DNA of 64,000 bases from Deltaproteobacteria bacterium (GTDB taxonomy: Bacteria; Desulfobacterota; JAENJC01). Under the pieces are notes generated by a model, which worked only from the letters and a program-made list of their open reading frames with translations, was not told the DNA's origin and searched no databases. A program made the position numbers and the translations under genes. Shown one piece after another: positions 1 through 9,678 of this stretch (the first letter of the stretch is position 1; each line of letters begins with the position of its first letter). Location: contig JAUSKU010000080.1 in the NCBI GenBank assembly GCA_030646755.1, forward strand, positions 1-64,000, written 5' to 3'.

Positions 1-154
1 ATATAAACTCCCCTCCCCTGGCGGGAGGGGATTGAGGGGAGGGGGAGACCGTTGTAAACTCACGATCTTTCACCCCCACCTTAATCCTCCCCCGTCAAGG
101 GGGAGGAGATAGAATTTAGATATTTAATTGCCGTTTTAATAGTTCAGATCGACG
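1..154. repeat. C-rich palindromic intergenic repeats (two units)
   Basis: Two G/C-rich fold-back units lie at about 9-47 and 73-111. Each has a run of C-rich blocks (CCCCTCCCC type) facing a complementary GGGGAGGGG block across a short loop. The same family recurs near 4437-4552, 7435-7527, 11052-11141, 28378-28425 and 31938-32025, always outside genes. No protein-coding content is apparent in this stretch. Confidence 0.7.
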
Positions 155-3100
155 TTACTTTACCGGCCATCCGCCGTGCTTTTCTATCACTGCGTCAATC
201 TCACCCATCAAACGCATCGTCTCGGCCAGTACCGCAACAATGCGCTGATAATGGGTCAGATCGTCATACGTCAATGGCCGTCCTTTGCGGTCCTTCAGCC
301 ACTTCTGGCAGACCTGATACCCGCCGACATGGAAGTTCCAGACCTCCGGCGGGATGCCCTCGAAATATTGGGTTTTATTGATCCAGACTCTGCCGGACTC
401 GCTGTGCTGGCCGGGTTCTGTATATCGGACGTTTTCAACTTTGCTGTCCCCGGCAATTGGGTACGCTGTAGAGACGCCCCGTCGGGGCGTCTCTACAGAT
501 TCCATCAAATGCAATACAACCAATTCTGAACCAATCGCGCAAAGCTCACGGAGCAGTTTTGCATTTGAGGTCAGCGGCAGGCGGGGGAAATCTATCTTCA
601 GGAATTCGGCATACCGGCTGCGGTAGGTTGGGGAATGGAAGACGGTGTACATGTAATCAAATATGTCCTCCGGGCCAAAGGTTTTTGTTCTGTCTCCTTT
701 ACCGTCATTTATAAATTCCATGCCGAGGCGCTCTGCAAACTCCTTTATAAATGACGGGGCAAGGTTGGGACTCCGGCTTGCACCTGTTCTTTTTTCTATT
801 TCTGTTTGAGGATAGAGGTAGAGAGGGAAATATTGAATTCCTCCGCGATAAAAAAGATTAGTATCAGCAACATATCTACCAACAGTAAGTAAATTCCATT
901 CCGCGCCACCGACTGCTTGCCCTTGCCTACCAGTTGCAAGACAAAGATTGTCAAATAATGCATGACTAAGCTCTGCCTTACGGGGCCAATCCATTAAGTA
1001 ATGACCATACAAACAAAAGCGAACATCAAATGGCCTGTAGAGGCAAGGAACAATGCTTTGCATTAGGTCGTTGGTTGTTCTAAGGGCTTTTCTGGCATCT
1101 TGTAGCTTCCAGTCGCGCGTATCACTCAATGAATAACGGTTTGCCAATTCGGCATCAGATATTTGAGGATCTAAAAAGGTGGTCACAAGAGCTTTAATAT
1201 CGTCTTGTGTCCATGCTATTGCAACGTGATCACGATGGGTTTTAAAACCATTCGCACTGCTCTTGAAAAGTTCAGTAACTTTTCGCTCTTGCTCATATTC
1301 CTCCAGTAGCCCTGCATCCTGCGGCACAAAGAGATAATGTGGTTCTTGCGGTTTTACGGTTGTCCATTCAGTGCCGGAAAGTTCATTTTCAGACAACCAG
1401 GCATATTTATCTTTACGCTGGCCCCAAAGGTCTGCGTGGCGGACTTTGGCGCATTCCGTTCGTGGTGAGCCTGTCGAACCATGCACGGAATCTCCTTCGA
1501 CAAGCTCAGGACGAACGGTATTGAAGGGTTCAGGACGAACGGATTTATTTCCTTGCCGCTTAACAAATATCCCTATGGCAACCCCTTGCTGGATGTCAAA
1601 GACGTTCTCATCCTTTGAACCATCGGGGCATTTTTCCTTCTTCTTGCTGTTCCCATGAAGGTTGAGGATATAGATATCGTCGAAGGTGTCCATCAGGCTC
1701 TTTCTCATGCCCCTGAATGTTGGGTTGTCGAGATAGCCGTGGTTTGTAATGAAGGCGAGTATTCCGTATCCGGTCTTCTCTATGCGCCATTGGGCAAACC
1801 GGATGAACTTTACATAGTCATCCTGAAGTCCTTTAGGGTTCCTCTCGCCCAAAGGCTGGCCGTCTATCTGATAATAGTCGCGTATCAGCCCGGTAATCCA
1901 CTCTCCGGTGTTTTCAGACTCATAAGAATAGGGCGGATTACCCATGACAACCATGACAGGAGAGTCCTGCTTTATATTCCCAGCGGCGTTCGCCTCCTCC
2001 GCAAGCCATGAGGCCAGCAGCGGGAGGTTCGAGAATTTATAAACCTCTTCAAGGGTATTGGTAAGAAAGACCTTTAGACGCTCATCTGTAGCGAAGTCGT
2101 AACCTGTCTCAGCCAGTTGAAGCCCAAGCTTCATGTGCGCAACCGCATACGGGGCCATTAGGAGTTCAAAGCCGAATATCCTTGGCAGTAGGTGTTGGGA
2201 GACATACCCAGACCACATCCCCTTGTTCCCGGCGAATGATTCATGGATGTGGTCTATGACGCCGTGCAGGAATGTTCCTGTGCCTGTGGCAGGGTCAAGG
2301 ACCAGGACCTTATGGACTTCGGTCTTTCCTTTGCCGTCGGGGTTCGGAATCTTTACGGTCGAGGTGTCGGCAAGACCTGCCTGAATCTTAAAATCGGTCT
2401 TGAGGATATGGTCAACAGACCTGACAATATATGAAACGACAGGCTCAGGAGTGTAATATACGCCCCGCGCCTCGCGCATCCTTGGGTCGTATGCAGAAAG
2501 AAAGGTCTCGTAAAAGTGGACAACCGGGTCTTCCTGCCGGGTGCGCTTGCCGAAGTTTCTGAGGATGGCCTCTATATCGGCACGGTTCAACAACTCCGCC
2601 AGGTCATCAACTGCCCATGTGATGCGCTCGTCCAGGTCAGGCCCGGCAATGTGACCGAACATCTTTCGCAGAAAAGGGTTGGTCTTGGGCAGTTCGTAGG
2701 CTGCGTGCTGCCTGGTAAACCGCCCCTCACTCCTGCCCTCTCCCGGCTGGCGAGGGTTTGAAGAGACGTTGCAGCGTGCCGCAAAAAGCCCGTAACATAT
2801 GGTCTGGGCGTACATGTCCGCAAACTGCCCCTTGGTGAGGTCATGCAGAAGTACCTTGCGGAATGCCTCCATCTGTTGATGAAGGGCTCCGCCTCCTTCT
2901 TCGCTTTCAAAGGCAAGACCGATGGTGTCCCTTATGATATGTGCAAGGGCGGCCATGCGCACTGCAAGCTCTTTTGGTGTGCCTATGGTTGGGGTCAGAT
3001 TGTTAAAGAAGGAGTCAATCTGCTCAAAGAATTGCTGAGTCCCTTCTTTGTCTATCTGGAGCTTCCCTTTTGCATCAACCTTTGCAAGGCGGGCCGTGAG

Positions 3101-3442
3101 GCGATGCTTGCCTTCGGCATACCAGCGGAATTCAAGGTAGTCTGTAAGGATCAGATTACCAAGACCCTGAAGATAGCGGGCCATCTGCTCGCTTTTTTCA
3201 ACTTCATCAAGACGCTTGCCGATGTCCTTGGCCTCGATATACCCTAATGGTACGTCGCCTTTCATGATTATATAATCAGGGGCTCCGCAAGCTATCCTCT
3301 TAGGCTCATTGATTGCTGTAATATCGGTTTCTAAAGACTCTATCAGCTCTTTCAATGCAGGGCGGAAGGTGTGCTCGGTGGCGTTACCGGCAGAAAGGGC
3401 CTGTTCGATGGACTTCAGATAATTTTTGATGTTGTCTTGCAT
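155..3442 (-). CDS. Type ISP-like single-chain restriction-modification enzyme (N6-adenine methylase with N-terminal nuclease-like domain)
   Basis: This 1095-residue protein probably both methylates adenine and cuts DNA. Near residues 48-75 a PD-(D/E)xK-like arrangement (GAPDYII then GYIEAKD) suggests the nuclease. The methylase core follows, with a PEPVVSYIVRSVD segment, SAM-binding motif I VLDPATGTGTFL and catalytic motif IV VVMGNPPYS. A long C-terminal region is probably the target recognition part. No Walker motifs of the SF2 helicase found in the larger type ISP enzymes were seen, so this is the short form. It stands alone, with no separate specificity gene. Three intergenic-type repeats are embedded in frame, at about 468-496, 1448-1540 and 2715-2762. 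Whether the enzyme is still active cannot be judged from sequence. Confidence 0.8.
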   Translation of the reverse strand: MQDNIKNYLKSIEQALSAGNATEHTFRPALKELIESLETDITAINEPKRIACGAPDYIIMKGDVPLGYIEAKDIGKRLDEVEKSEQMARYLQGLGNLILTDYLEFRWYAEGKHRLTARLAKVDAKGKLQIDKEGTQQFFEQIDSFFNNLTPTIGTPKELAVRMAALAHIIRDTIGLAFESEEGGGALHQQMEAFRKVLLHDLTKGQFADMYAQTICYGLFAARCNVSSNPRQPGEGRSEGRFTRQHAAYELPKTNPFLRKMFGHIAGPDLDERITWAVDDLAELLNRADIEAILRNFGKRTRQEDPVVHFYETFLSAYDPRMREARGVYYTPEPVVSYIVRSVDHILKTDFKIQAGLADTSTVKIPNPDGKGKTEVHKVLVLDPATGTGTFLHGVIDHIHESFAGNKGMWSGYVSQHLLPRIFGFELLMAPYAVAHMKLGLQLAETGYDFATDERLKVFLTNTLEEVYKFSNLPLLASWLAEEANAAGNIKQDSPVMVVMGNPPYSYESENTGEWITGLIRDYYQIDGQPLGERNPKGLQDDYVKFIRFAQWRIEKTGYGILAFITNHGYLDNPTFRGMRKSLMDTFDDIYILNLHGNSKKKEKCPDGSKDENVFDIQQGVAIGIFVKRQGNKSVRPEPFNTVRPELVEGDSVHGSTGSPRTECAKVRHADLWGQRKDKYAWLSENELSGTEWTTVKPQEPHYLFVPQDAGLLEEYEQERKVTELFKSSANGFKTHRDHVAIAWTQDDIKALVTTFLDPQISDAELANRYSLSDTRDWKLQDARKALRTTNDLMQSIVPCLYRPFDVRFCLYGHYLMDWPRKAELSHALFDNLCLATGRQGQAVGGAEWNLLTVGRYVADTNLFYRGGIQYFPLYLYPQTEIEKRTGASRSPNLAPSFIKEFAERLGMEFINDGKGDRTKTFGPEDIFDYMYTVFHSPTYRSRYAEFLKIDFPRLPLTSNAKLLRELCAIGSELVVLHLMESVETPRRGVSTAYPIAGDSKVENVRYTEPGQHSESGRVWINKTQYFEGIPPEVWNFHVGGYQVCQKWLKDRKGRPLTYDDLTHYQRIVAVLAETMRLMGEIDAVIEKHGGWPVK
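468..496. repeat. GTAG-headed perfect palindrome inside the restriction gene
   Basis: A perfect 13-bp inverted repeat with arm GTAGAGACGCCCC encloses a 3-nt loop. It lies in frame in the 3' part of the restriction-modification gene and encodes a TPRRGVST-like peptide. The GTAG start and CTAC end are those of REP elements. Confidence 0.8.
1448..1540. repeat. In-frame dispersed repeat encoding VRPELVEG / GSPRTE peptides
   Basis: The stretch contains TTCGACAAGCTCAGGACGAA and an inverted GTTCGTGGTGAGCCTGTCGA counterpart. This is a widespread palindromic repeat of environmental genomes whose translations (VRPELVEG, VVSLSNH, RQAQDER) are easily recognised. Here it is read through in frame inside the restriction enzyme. 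Confidence 0.75.
2715..2762. repeat. In-frame C-rich repeat (GEGRSEGR-type peptide)
   Basis: A CCCCTCACTCCTGCCCTCTC block followed by CCGGCTGGCGAGGGTTTG resembles the common intergenic repeat whose translation reads LASRERAGVRG in one frame. In the coding frame it inserts an SSNPRQPGEGRSEGRF-like segment into the restriction enzyme. Confidence 0.6.
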
Positions 3443-3464
3443 AGGATAGGGTTACTCATTTGAT

Positions 3465-3520
3465 GACTGCAAAATTAGATTTATAATGACCTGATAATAT
3501 CTATGAAGCATTTTGCAGTC
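3465..3520. promoter_or_regulatory. 11-bp inverted repeat upstream of the restriction gene (possible operator)
   Basis: GACTGCAAAAT (3465-3475) and ATTTTGCAGTC (3510-3520) are perfect inverted arms 34 bp apart, 23 bp upstream of the minus-strand restriction gene. A related ACTGCAAAAC occurs near 3568. The position suits an operator or a leader hairpin; no controller gene was recognised nearby. Confidence 0.4.
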
Positions 3521-3630
3521 AAGGGGTTTAAAAGGCTTGGATGTAAGTTCTTTCATTTTTAAAACTGCAAAACACTAAAGGCGGGCCTTTCAACTTGCTT
3601 AAATACACTATTTACTGCTATATATAACCC

Positions 3631-4386
3631 ATGTCCTTGCTTGAAGTCAAAAACCTTACCCGCTCCTTTGGCGGCCTTACAGCTCTCTCAAATGTGGACT
3701 TCAAAGTCGAGGAGGGGGAGATAGTGAGTCTGATAGGCCCCAACGGCGCAGGGAAGACCACATTTTTCAACTGCGTTACAGGGATATATTCACCGACTTC
3801 GGGCTCCATAACCTTTAACAACGAGCGTATAGCAGGGCTCAGGCCGAGCAAGGTTGCAGAGAAGGGGATATCGAGGACATTCCAGAATATCAGGCTTTTT
3901 GCCAGCATGACAGCCCTGGAAAACGTCATGGCCGGATGCCATGTAAGGACAAGTACCGGACCTCTCGGTGCTATTCTTAGAACCAAAAAGAGCAGGGATG
4001 AAGAGAAAGCGACTGAGGAAAAGGCCCATCACCTCCTGAGATTTGTCGGGCTTTCTCCAAGGGCGAACACAACAGCAGGGAACCTCCCTTACGGCGACCA
4101 GAGGAGGCTTGAGATCGCCAGGGCGCTGGCAACAGAGCCAAAGCTTCTCCTCCTTGATGAACCTGCTGCAGGGATGAACCCCCAGGAGACCGAGGGACTC
4201 AAGTCCCTGATATCTAAGATAAGGATCAACGGCATCTCCGTTCTCCTGATAGAGCACCACATGAAGGTGGTAATGAGCATATCCGACAGGGTTGTGGTCC
4301 TTGACCATGGGGAGAAGCTGGCTGAAGGGACTCCTTCAGAGATACAGAACAACCCTGAGGTTATCAAGGCATACTTGGGAGGGTGA
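3631..4386 (+). CDS. livG: LivG-type branched-chain amino acid ABC transporter ATP-binding protein (orphan)
   Basis: This 251-residue ABC ATPase is expected to energise uptake of branched-chain amino acids or similar amides. Walker A GPNGAGKT is near residue 37, the Q-loop region is SRTFQNIRLF, the signature is NLPYGDQRRLEIARAL, Walker B is LLLLDEPAAGMN and the H-loop is IEHHM. The FQNIRLF and PAAGMNPQE segments are typical of LivG rather than LivF. None of livJ, livH, livM or livF is in the window, so partners must lie elsewhere or the protein serves another permease. The ATG follows a poorly defined ribosome-binding site. Confidence 0.85.
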   Translation: MSLLEVKNLTRSFGGLTALSNVDFKVEEGEIVSLIGPNGAGKTTFFNCVTGIYSPTSGSITFNNERIAGLRPSKVAEKGISRTFQNIRLFASMTALENVMAGCHVRTSTGPLGAILRTKKSRDEEKATEEKAHHLLRFVGLSPRANTTAGNLPYGDQRRLEIARALATEPKLLLLDEPAAGMNPQETEGLKSLISKIRINGISVLLIEHHMKVVMSISDRVVVLDHGEKLAEGTPSEIQNNPEVIKAYLGG

Positions 4387-4723
4387 CGGTGTGCGACAAA
4401 TTTGTTGGTAGTATCCACTTTGAAGCTATTATAATATCCCCCCTCCCTTGAGGGGTGGGGGTTTGGGGGTGGGTGAATTGGACTGTAATATCAAGGTGTT
4501 ATAATTTAGTTCCCCCTCCCCTCAATCCCCTCCCGCAAGGGGAGGGGAGGTTACTATTGAATGTACCAATATTTTTGTCGTACACCCGGTGGGTGTACTT
4601 TACTCCTTCATCCCCAACACCCAACCATATTTTCCTCCCTCCCTTGCAAGTCCAAAATATCGTGCTATATTCTACATCAGGGAAGAAGAAGTTACGATTT
4701 TTGGTTGATAGAGGATACGGGAG
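4387..4723. repeat. Intergenic C-rich palindromic repeats
   Basis: This gap holds two units of the C-rich fold-back family, at about 4437-4475 (CCCCTCCC facing GGGTGGGGG) and 4510-4552 (CCCCTCCCCTCAATCCCCTC facing GGGGAGGGG). Near 4581 a short CACCCGGTGGGTG palindrome is also present. No gene is supported here. Confidence 0.65.
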
Positions 4724-6361
4724 ATGAGAGACCAGGACAAGACAAAAGAGCTGCTCATAAATGAGCTGGAAGAGATGCGCCGGCAGACTGCCGAAACGGA
4801 TATCACTGCGCGCAAAGAAACAGTAGACTCTTTACGAATGAGCGAGGAGCGTTACAGGCGTCTCGTGGAATCTGTAACTGATTATATCTATACAGTGAAG
4901 GTAGAAAACGGATTTCCAGTCTCTACATTGCACGGACCAGGGTGTGTAGCAGTGACAGGGTATACATCTGAGAAATATGAGGCTGACCCAAACCTCTGGT
5001 ATCGCATGGTTTATGAAGAAGACCGGAAAGCTGTGATAGGGCAGTCTGTTAACGTTCTTTCTGGCAAATATGTGCAGCAGCTCGAACACCGGATCATCCA
5101 CAGGGATGGCTCAATCCGCTGGGTGAGGAATATACCCGTTCCCAAATACGATGAACATGGTCGTCTGATTGCCTACGACGGCCTCGTGTCCGATATCACC
5201 GAGCGGAGGAAGCTTGAAGAGCAGCTCCGACATTCCCAAAAGATGGAGGTTGTTGGGACCCTTGCAGGAGGCATAGCCCATGACTTCAACAATATCCTTA
5301 CTGCCATGATGGGTTATGCCAACCTGCTACAAATGGAGATAAAAAGTGATGAACCAGCGAGTCATCATGCAGGACAGATACTTGTTATGGCGGAGAAGGC
5401 AGCCAATCTGACCCAGGGCCTCCTGGCATTCAGCAGGAAACAGATAATCAATCCGAAGCCGACAGACGTAGATGGTGTAATAAAGAGGGTAGAAAAGATA
5501 CTGCGAAGGCTTATCGGCGAGGATATTGAGCTAAAGGTGATACTTGCGGGGAAGAGGTTAGCTGTAATGGTGGACAGTGGCCAGATAGAGCAGGTCTTAA
5601 TGAACCTGTGCGTGAACGCGAGGGATGCCATGCCGGATGGGGGGTCCCTGACAATAGAAACAGAGATTATGGAGCTGGACAGTGAGTATATAAAAAAGCA
5701 TGGGTATGGTGAGCTGGGGCATTATCTCCTTGTCTCTGTGACAGACACAGGGACAGGGATAGACGAGAAGACAAAGGAGAGGGTGTTCGAGCCGTTCTTT
5801 ACAACCAAGGAACTTGGTAAAGGGACGGGGCTTGGGCTTTCCACGGCTTACGGGATAATAAAGCAGCACAACGGTTATATCAACGTCTCAAGTGAGTTGG
5901 GGAAAGGGGCGAGATTTGATATCTACCTGCCTGTAGTCAAGTCTCCCTTGGTTGAAGAAAAGAAATATGCAGGGCAGGTACTCCCTCTGGGAGGGGAAGA
6001 AATAATCCTCTATGCAGAGGACGAACTGTTTCTACGAGAGGTTACAAAAGAGGTGTTTGAGGAGTTTGGTTACAAGGTAATAGTTGCCGTGGATGGTGAG
6101 GATGCAATAGACAAATTCATGAAGCATAGAGACGATATCGATCTTCTACTCCTTGATGCGATAATGCCCAAGAAGAACGGTAAAGAGGTTTACATGGAGA
6201 TAAGGAAGGTCAGGCCTGACATCAAGGCGATTTTTCTTAGCGGTTATTCCACAGATGTCATACAGAATAAAGGGATTCATGAGGAAGGGTTGACCTTGAT
6301 ATCAAAGCCCATCTCGCCCACAATACTGGTAAAAAAAATAAGGGAGGTGCTTGACAAATGA
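4724..6361 (+). CDS. PAS-domain hybrid histidine kinase with C-terminal receiver
   Basis: This 545-residue soluble sensor kinase has a PAS fold at about residues 40-160 ([18 protein letters not shown]). A dimerisation/phosphoacceptor segment follows, with [11 protein letters not shown] carrying the His, then an ATPase domain with N-box [13 protein letters not shown]1 VTDTGTGI and G2 [13 protein letters not shown]. The C-terminal receiver at about 415-540 has phospho-acceptor Asp in LLLLDAIMP and the conserved Lys in ISKP. No membrane segment is visible, so it probably senses a cytoplasmic cue. Its stop overlaps the next gene start by 4 bp, indicating translational coupling to the HD-GYP regulator, its likely phosphorelay partner. 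Confidence 0.9.
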   Translation: MRDQDKTKELLINELEEMRRQTAETDITARKETVDSLRMSEERYRRLVESVTDYIYTVKVENGFPVSTLHGPGCVAVTGYTSEKYEADPNLWYRMVYEEDRKAVIGQSVNVLSGKYVQQLEHRIIHRDGSIRWVRNIPVPKYDEHGRLIAYDGLVSDITERRKLEEQLRHSQKMEVVGTLAGGIAHDFNNILTAMMGYANLLQMEIKSDEPASHHAGQILVMAEKAANLTQGLLAFSRKQIINPKPTDVDGVIKRVEKILRRLIGEDIELKVILAGKRLAVMVDSGQIEQVLMNLCVNARDAMPDGGSLTIETEIMELDSEYIKKHGYGELGHYLLVSVTDTGTGIDEKTKERVFEPFFTTKELGKGTGLGLSTAYGIIKQHNGYINVSSELGKGARFDIYLPVVKSPLVEEKKYAGQVLPLGGEEIILYAEDELFLREVTKEVFEEFGYKVIVAVDGEDAIDKFMKHRDDIDLLLLDAIMPKKNGKEVYMEIRKVRPDIKAIFLSGYSTDVIQNKGIHEEGLTLISKPISPTILVKKIREVLDK

Positions 6362-7431
6362 GCAGGGAAGATAAGGAAACCATTCTTGTCGTTGACGATG
6401 ATCCCTTTGTACTTGAGTCTCTTTCAGGGATACTGAATGAAAGCGGTTATCGTGTCCTTTCAAGCGGGACTGCCGGCGAGGCAATTGCCCAATTGGATCA
6501 AAACAGTATCGATGTAATATTGGCAGATATTATGATGCCAAGGATTTCCGGGCTTCAACTCCTTGAAAAGATCCACACCCTGACCCCTGAAACTCCTGTG
6601 ATCATGATGACCGCATATCCGGAGCTGGACCTGGCGATTGATTCAATAAAGAAAGGCGCCTTTGATTTTATAACCAAGCCTTACAAATATGAATCCCTGA
6701 TATCTGTGGTGGCAAAGGCGGTTAAGTATAGTAAGGCTATCCAGATGGAAAAGAACTACAAATACCTCCTTGAGGAGACTGTAAGAAAAAGGACTCTCGA
6801 ACTGTCCGATGCCCTCTTGATGGTCACGAACATAAGCAAGGAGATCACCACACGCCTGACAGCGGCTGCGGAATACAGGGATACTGATACAGGCGCCCAC
6901 ATATCAAGGATTGGTTTCTATTCAAACAAAATTGCAGAGGCATTAGGCATGGCGTCCGATTTTACCGAGATAATAGCGTTTGCAAGCTCTATGCACGATA
7001 TAGGGAAGATAGGGATAACCGACAGCATACTTCTGAAACCCGGCCCCTTGACTGCCGAAGAGTTTGAGGTCATGAAGACCCATACAACCATGGGAGAAAA
7101 TATCCTGTCCGGCTCGACCTATCCATTAATTCAAGCTGCTGCATCCATTGCTATGAATCATCACGAGAGATGGGACGGCAAGGGATATCCGAGAGGATTA
7201 AAGGGAGAAGATATCCCGGTTGAAGGCAGGATCGTCACGCTGGTTGACCAGTATGACGCCTTGCGCAGCAAAAGGCCATATAAGCCAGCCTTTGACCATG
7301 ACAAGGTATTTAAGATCATAACAGAAGGGGACGGGAGGACTATGCCGGAACATTTCGACCCAAAGGTGTTAAAGGCATTCATTGAGGTTGCCCCTGTCTT
7401 TGATAATATCTTTAATGAGTATCAGGATTGA
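6358..7431 (+). CDS. Response regulator with HD-GYP domain (RpfG-like c-di-GMP phosphodiesterase)
   Basis: This protein has 357 residues. A receiver domain (residues 8-125) has acidic DDD near the start, phospho-acceptor Asp in VILADIMMP and Lys in ITKPYK. A short coiled linker leads to an HD-GYP domain with [18 protein letters not shown] and a following GLKGEDIP segment, matching the catalytic pattern of cyclic-di-GMP phosphodiesterases. It is translationally coupled to the hybrid kinase upstream, so phosphorylation by that kinase probably controls c-di-GMP breakdown. C-rich repeats follow the stop codon. Confidence 0.92.
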   Translation: MSREDKETILVVDDDPFVLESLSGILNESGYRVLSSGTAGEAIAQLDQNSIDVILADIMMPRISGLQLLEKIHTLTPETPVIMMTAYPELDLAIDSIKKGAFDFITKPYKYESLISVVAKAVKYSKAIQMEKNYKYLLEETVRKRTLELSDALLMVTNISKEITTRLTAAAEYRDTDTGAHISRIGFYSNKIAEALGMASDFTEIIAFASSMHDIGKIGITDSILLKPGPLTAEEFEVMKTHTTMGENILSGSTYPLIQAAASIAMNHHERWDGKGYPRGLKGEDIPVEGRIVTLVDQYDALRSKRPYKPAFDHDKVFKIITEGDGRTMPEHFDPKVLKAFIEVAPVFDNIFNEYQD

Positions 7432-7434
7432 TGA

Positions 7435-7527
7435 ACCCCCACCCTCACCCAGACCGTCTCCCTGAGGGAGAGGGATAAATAGAATTTCCTCCCCTACAAG
7501 GGGAGGATTAAGGTGGGGATGGGTCAA
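7435..7527. repeat. C-rich palindromic repeats between convergent genes
   Basis: Two fold-back units of the C-rich family, at about 7435-7475 and 7489-7527, lie between the convergent HD-GYP and lptD genes. They could act as a bidirectional transcription barrier, but there is no clear T-run. Confidence 0.6.
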
Positions 7528-7554
7528 TCATGCGCAACTTTTTATGTCGTTACA

Positions 7555-9678
7555 TTAATACTGCGTCACACCTTTAAACTTCGCCACTGTCCCTATCCCT
7601 GAGAGGTTGAATACCGCATAGTATTTTTTCTCCTCCGGCCTCTCGGAGTAGCTGAACTGGAGGCTCCAGCACTGATGACGGTAGTCAATGGCATAGATGT
7701 TTTCCAGGTAGCGGTCTTCCATGATGGAGTATCTTGCGTCATATGAGAGATTCAGCGACTCGGTTGCCCTGACAGATACCACTCCTCTTATGTATTCGAG
7801 GGAATCCTTTGTAAACCTATATTCGAGGGATAGGGAATCCCCCCTGCCGTCGTTGACCCCTACCGAAGTGTTCAGGGTACTCAGGTAGCTGTCGTATGTA
7901 TTTATGGATGAGTCTGAGATGATGCTTATGTACTGGATTGGTGTCACCCTCAGCTGGACCGTGACATCGGTGAGAGGCCGCCTCTCGTCGTCTGTTGTGG
8001 CGAGGTCCCTGTTCGCCTCATTTATGTCGTACCCCTGACTTATCTTAAGGAGCACAAACTCTCTTACCTGGTAGTCTTCCTCCGATGTATATACCTTTCC
8101 TGCAATACGGTTGGTCAGGGAGAAGGTTGTCAGGTTCTTTTTTGCTATCCTGTCTACCGGATCAAAGAGCGGGAGGTCGTCCTGATCGATCTCAGGGATA
8201 TATTCATATACTATTTCAGGCTCAATAGAATGCCTTATCTTTCTCAAGGTCTCACCTTTCAGGTTGTACGTTCTCAGGAACGCGGTTGATAATGTGCCTT
8301 TAAGGTCATACATCTCCCTGCTTTCCCATTTATCCACTCCCTCAACCCAATAGGCCGTCTCCCTCAAGCCGAGTTCCGGCGTGAATGTGAAGTACCCTTT
8401 GGGGCTTAATGTCATGGAAAACCTCGGGTTCAGGTCCATCCTTTCCCCCTTTTCCCCTTCATCCCTGTAATAGTTTACGGCAGAAGAGTTGAGGGAAAAA
8501 TAAAAAGGTGAGGCTCCTATGGGCTGCCTCAACCCTGTAAGCAATATCTCCGGGAGTTTTTGAAGGGTTGTATCCTGCTGCTCCCTTAGGTCCTTGAAAT
8601 ATTTGAACTGGGTCACAAGGGAAAACATTGGCCAGTTTTTGGTGAATGATACATAAGATTCAAGCTTGTCCTGGGACCGTTCCTCCACTGCTTCACCGTA
8701 AATTTTGTAATACTCGTCGTCGCTTACATAGTTTATGTTTGTCTTGTTGTAAAATGTGGGGGTAAAGAACTGTTCATGTTTGTACTTAAGGGTCCATCTC
8801 TCGTTCCCACTCCATTCATTCAGGTATGTGCCGTTAAAGGTCCCCTTTGTGTTCTTGCTTAGGACATACCTGTACTCCAACCCCTCCTCCAGACCCTTCA
8901 TAGTAAGGTAATTAAGTGAGATCGTTGCATCTGTGTTTTTTGAGATCGCCCAGAAGAAGGAGTTGTCTATCTCAAAACCGTCCTGGTCCGAATAGCTCAC
9001 GCTCGGTATAAGGAACCCGGACTGCCTCTTATCTTTTATAGGCATAACCAGGTATGGAAGGTAAAAGACTGGGACTCCCTTTATCTGAAATGTCGTATTC
9101 CATGAAGTTGCGTACTCCCCAAGTGTTATGTTTGCGGTAGATGTGGAAAAGTTCCAGGACGGAGATTTCCCGTCACATGTTGTAAATCTTCCTCGTTTGA
9201 TCTTGTAATCACTATCTCCGGTCTTTTCTATCTCTTCCCCGATAATGTAGACGTTCCCTTTCCTGAAAAATATCACTCCATTGCCGATAATCCCCTTCCT
9301 GGTTTCCATGTTTATGTCCAGTGTATCGCAGGAGATGATGTCCCCATCTTCCAATAAAACTACCTTCCCTTCAGCATGGGCATCCTGTGTGTCCTTGTTC
9401 AGGGTGGCCCTCTCTGCAGAAAGGACCCTGTTCCCCTGGGTGATCTCCACGTTCCCCTCCGCAATAAAGAGGTTTGTGTCGGGGTCGAAGGTGAGGTTGT
9501 CCGCCTTGATGTTGACAGGCTCCTCGCTTGCTTCAAATCCGCCAATCCCCTGGGCATGGGCGAAATCAGCAGGAAGGAGTAAGGAGTAAGCAGTAAGCAG
9601 CAATAGTACCGTGAGACGTGAGAAGCATCTTCTAATTGCTGACCACTGACCACTGGCCACTGACCACTGAGACGTCAC
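7555..9678 (-). CDS. lptD: LPS-assembly outer membrane protein LptD
   Basis: LptD inserts lipopolysaccharide into the outer leaflet of the outer membrane. The 707-residue protein has an N-terminal OstA-type beta-jellyroll (VNIKADNLTFDPDTNLFIAE to about residue 190), followed by a long barrel region rich in aromatic, charged beta strands to the C-terminus. The HQCWSLQFSYS segment near the C-terminus is typical of the family. The GTG start overlaps the upstream regulator stop by 4 bp. The first 45 residues are unusual: an SQWSVASGQWS segment and the hydrophobic signal core LTVLLLLTAYSLLLPA are encoded by dispersed repeats (9572-9670). Cleavage is expected after FAHA. It is the last gene of the envelope/NtrYX operon. 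Confidence 0.9.
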   Translation of the reverse strand: MTSQWSVASGQWSAIRRCFSRLTVLLLLTAYSLLLPADFAHAQGIGGFEASEEPVNIKADNLTFDPDTNLFIAEGNVEITQGNRVLSAERATLNKDTQDAHAEGKVVLLEDGDIISCDTLDINMETRKGIIGNGVIFFRKGNVYIIGEEIEKTGDSDYKIKRGRFTTCDGKSPSWNFSTSTANITLGEYATSWNTTFQIKGVPVFYLPYLVMPIKDKRQSGFLIPSVSYSDQDGFEIDNSFFWAISKNTDATISLNYLTMKGLEEGLEYRYVLSKNTKGTFNGTYLNEWSGNERWTLKYKHEQFFTPTFYNKTNINYVSDDEYYKIYGEAVEERSQDKLESYVSFTKNWPMFSLVTQFKYFKDLREQQDTTLQKLPEILLTGLRQPIGASPFYFSLNSSAVNYYRDEGEKGERMDLNPRFSMTLSPKGYFTFTPELGLRETAYWVEGVDKWESREMYDLKGTLSTAFLRTYNLKGETLRKIRHSIEPEIVYEYIPEIDQDDLPLFDPVDRIAKKNLTTFSLTNRIAGKVYTSEEDYQVREFVLLKISQGYDINEANRDLATTDDERRPLTDVTVQLRVTPIQYISIISDSSINTYDSYLSTLNTSVGVNDGRGDSLSLEYRFTKDSLEYIRGVVSVRATESLNLSYDARYSIMEDRYLENIYAIDYRHQCWSLQFSYSERPEEKKYYAVFNLSGIGTVAKFKGVTQY
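9572..9670. repeat. Dispersed repeats forming the lptD signal-peptide coding region
   Basis: TGACCACTGACCACTGGCCA (about 9639-9670) and the AAGGAGTAAGCAGTAAGCAG block (9575-9600), with GTGAGACGTGAGAAG between them, are tandem-like repeat words. Reverse-complemented counterparts occur at 24604-24676. The shared words include CACGTCTCACG and TTGCTTACTGC. Confidence 0.7.
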
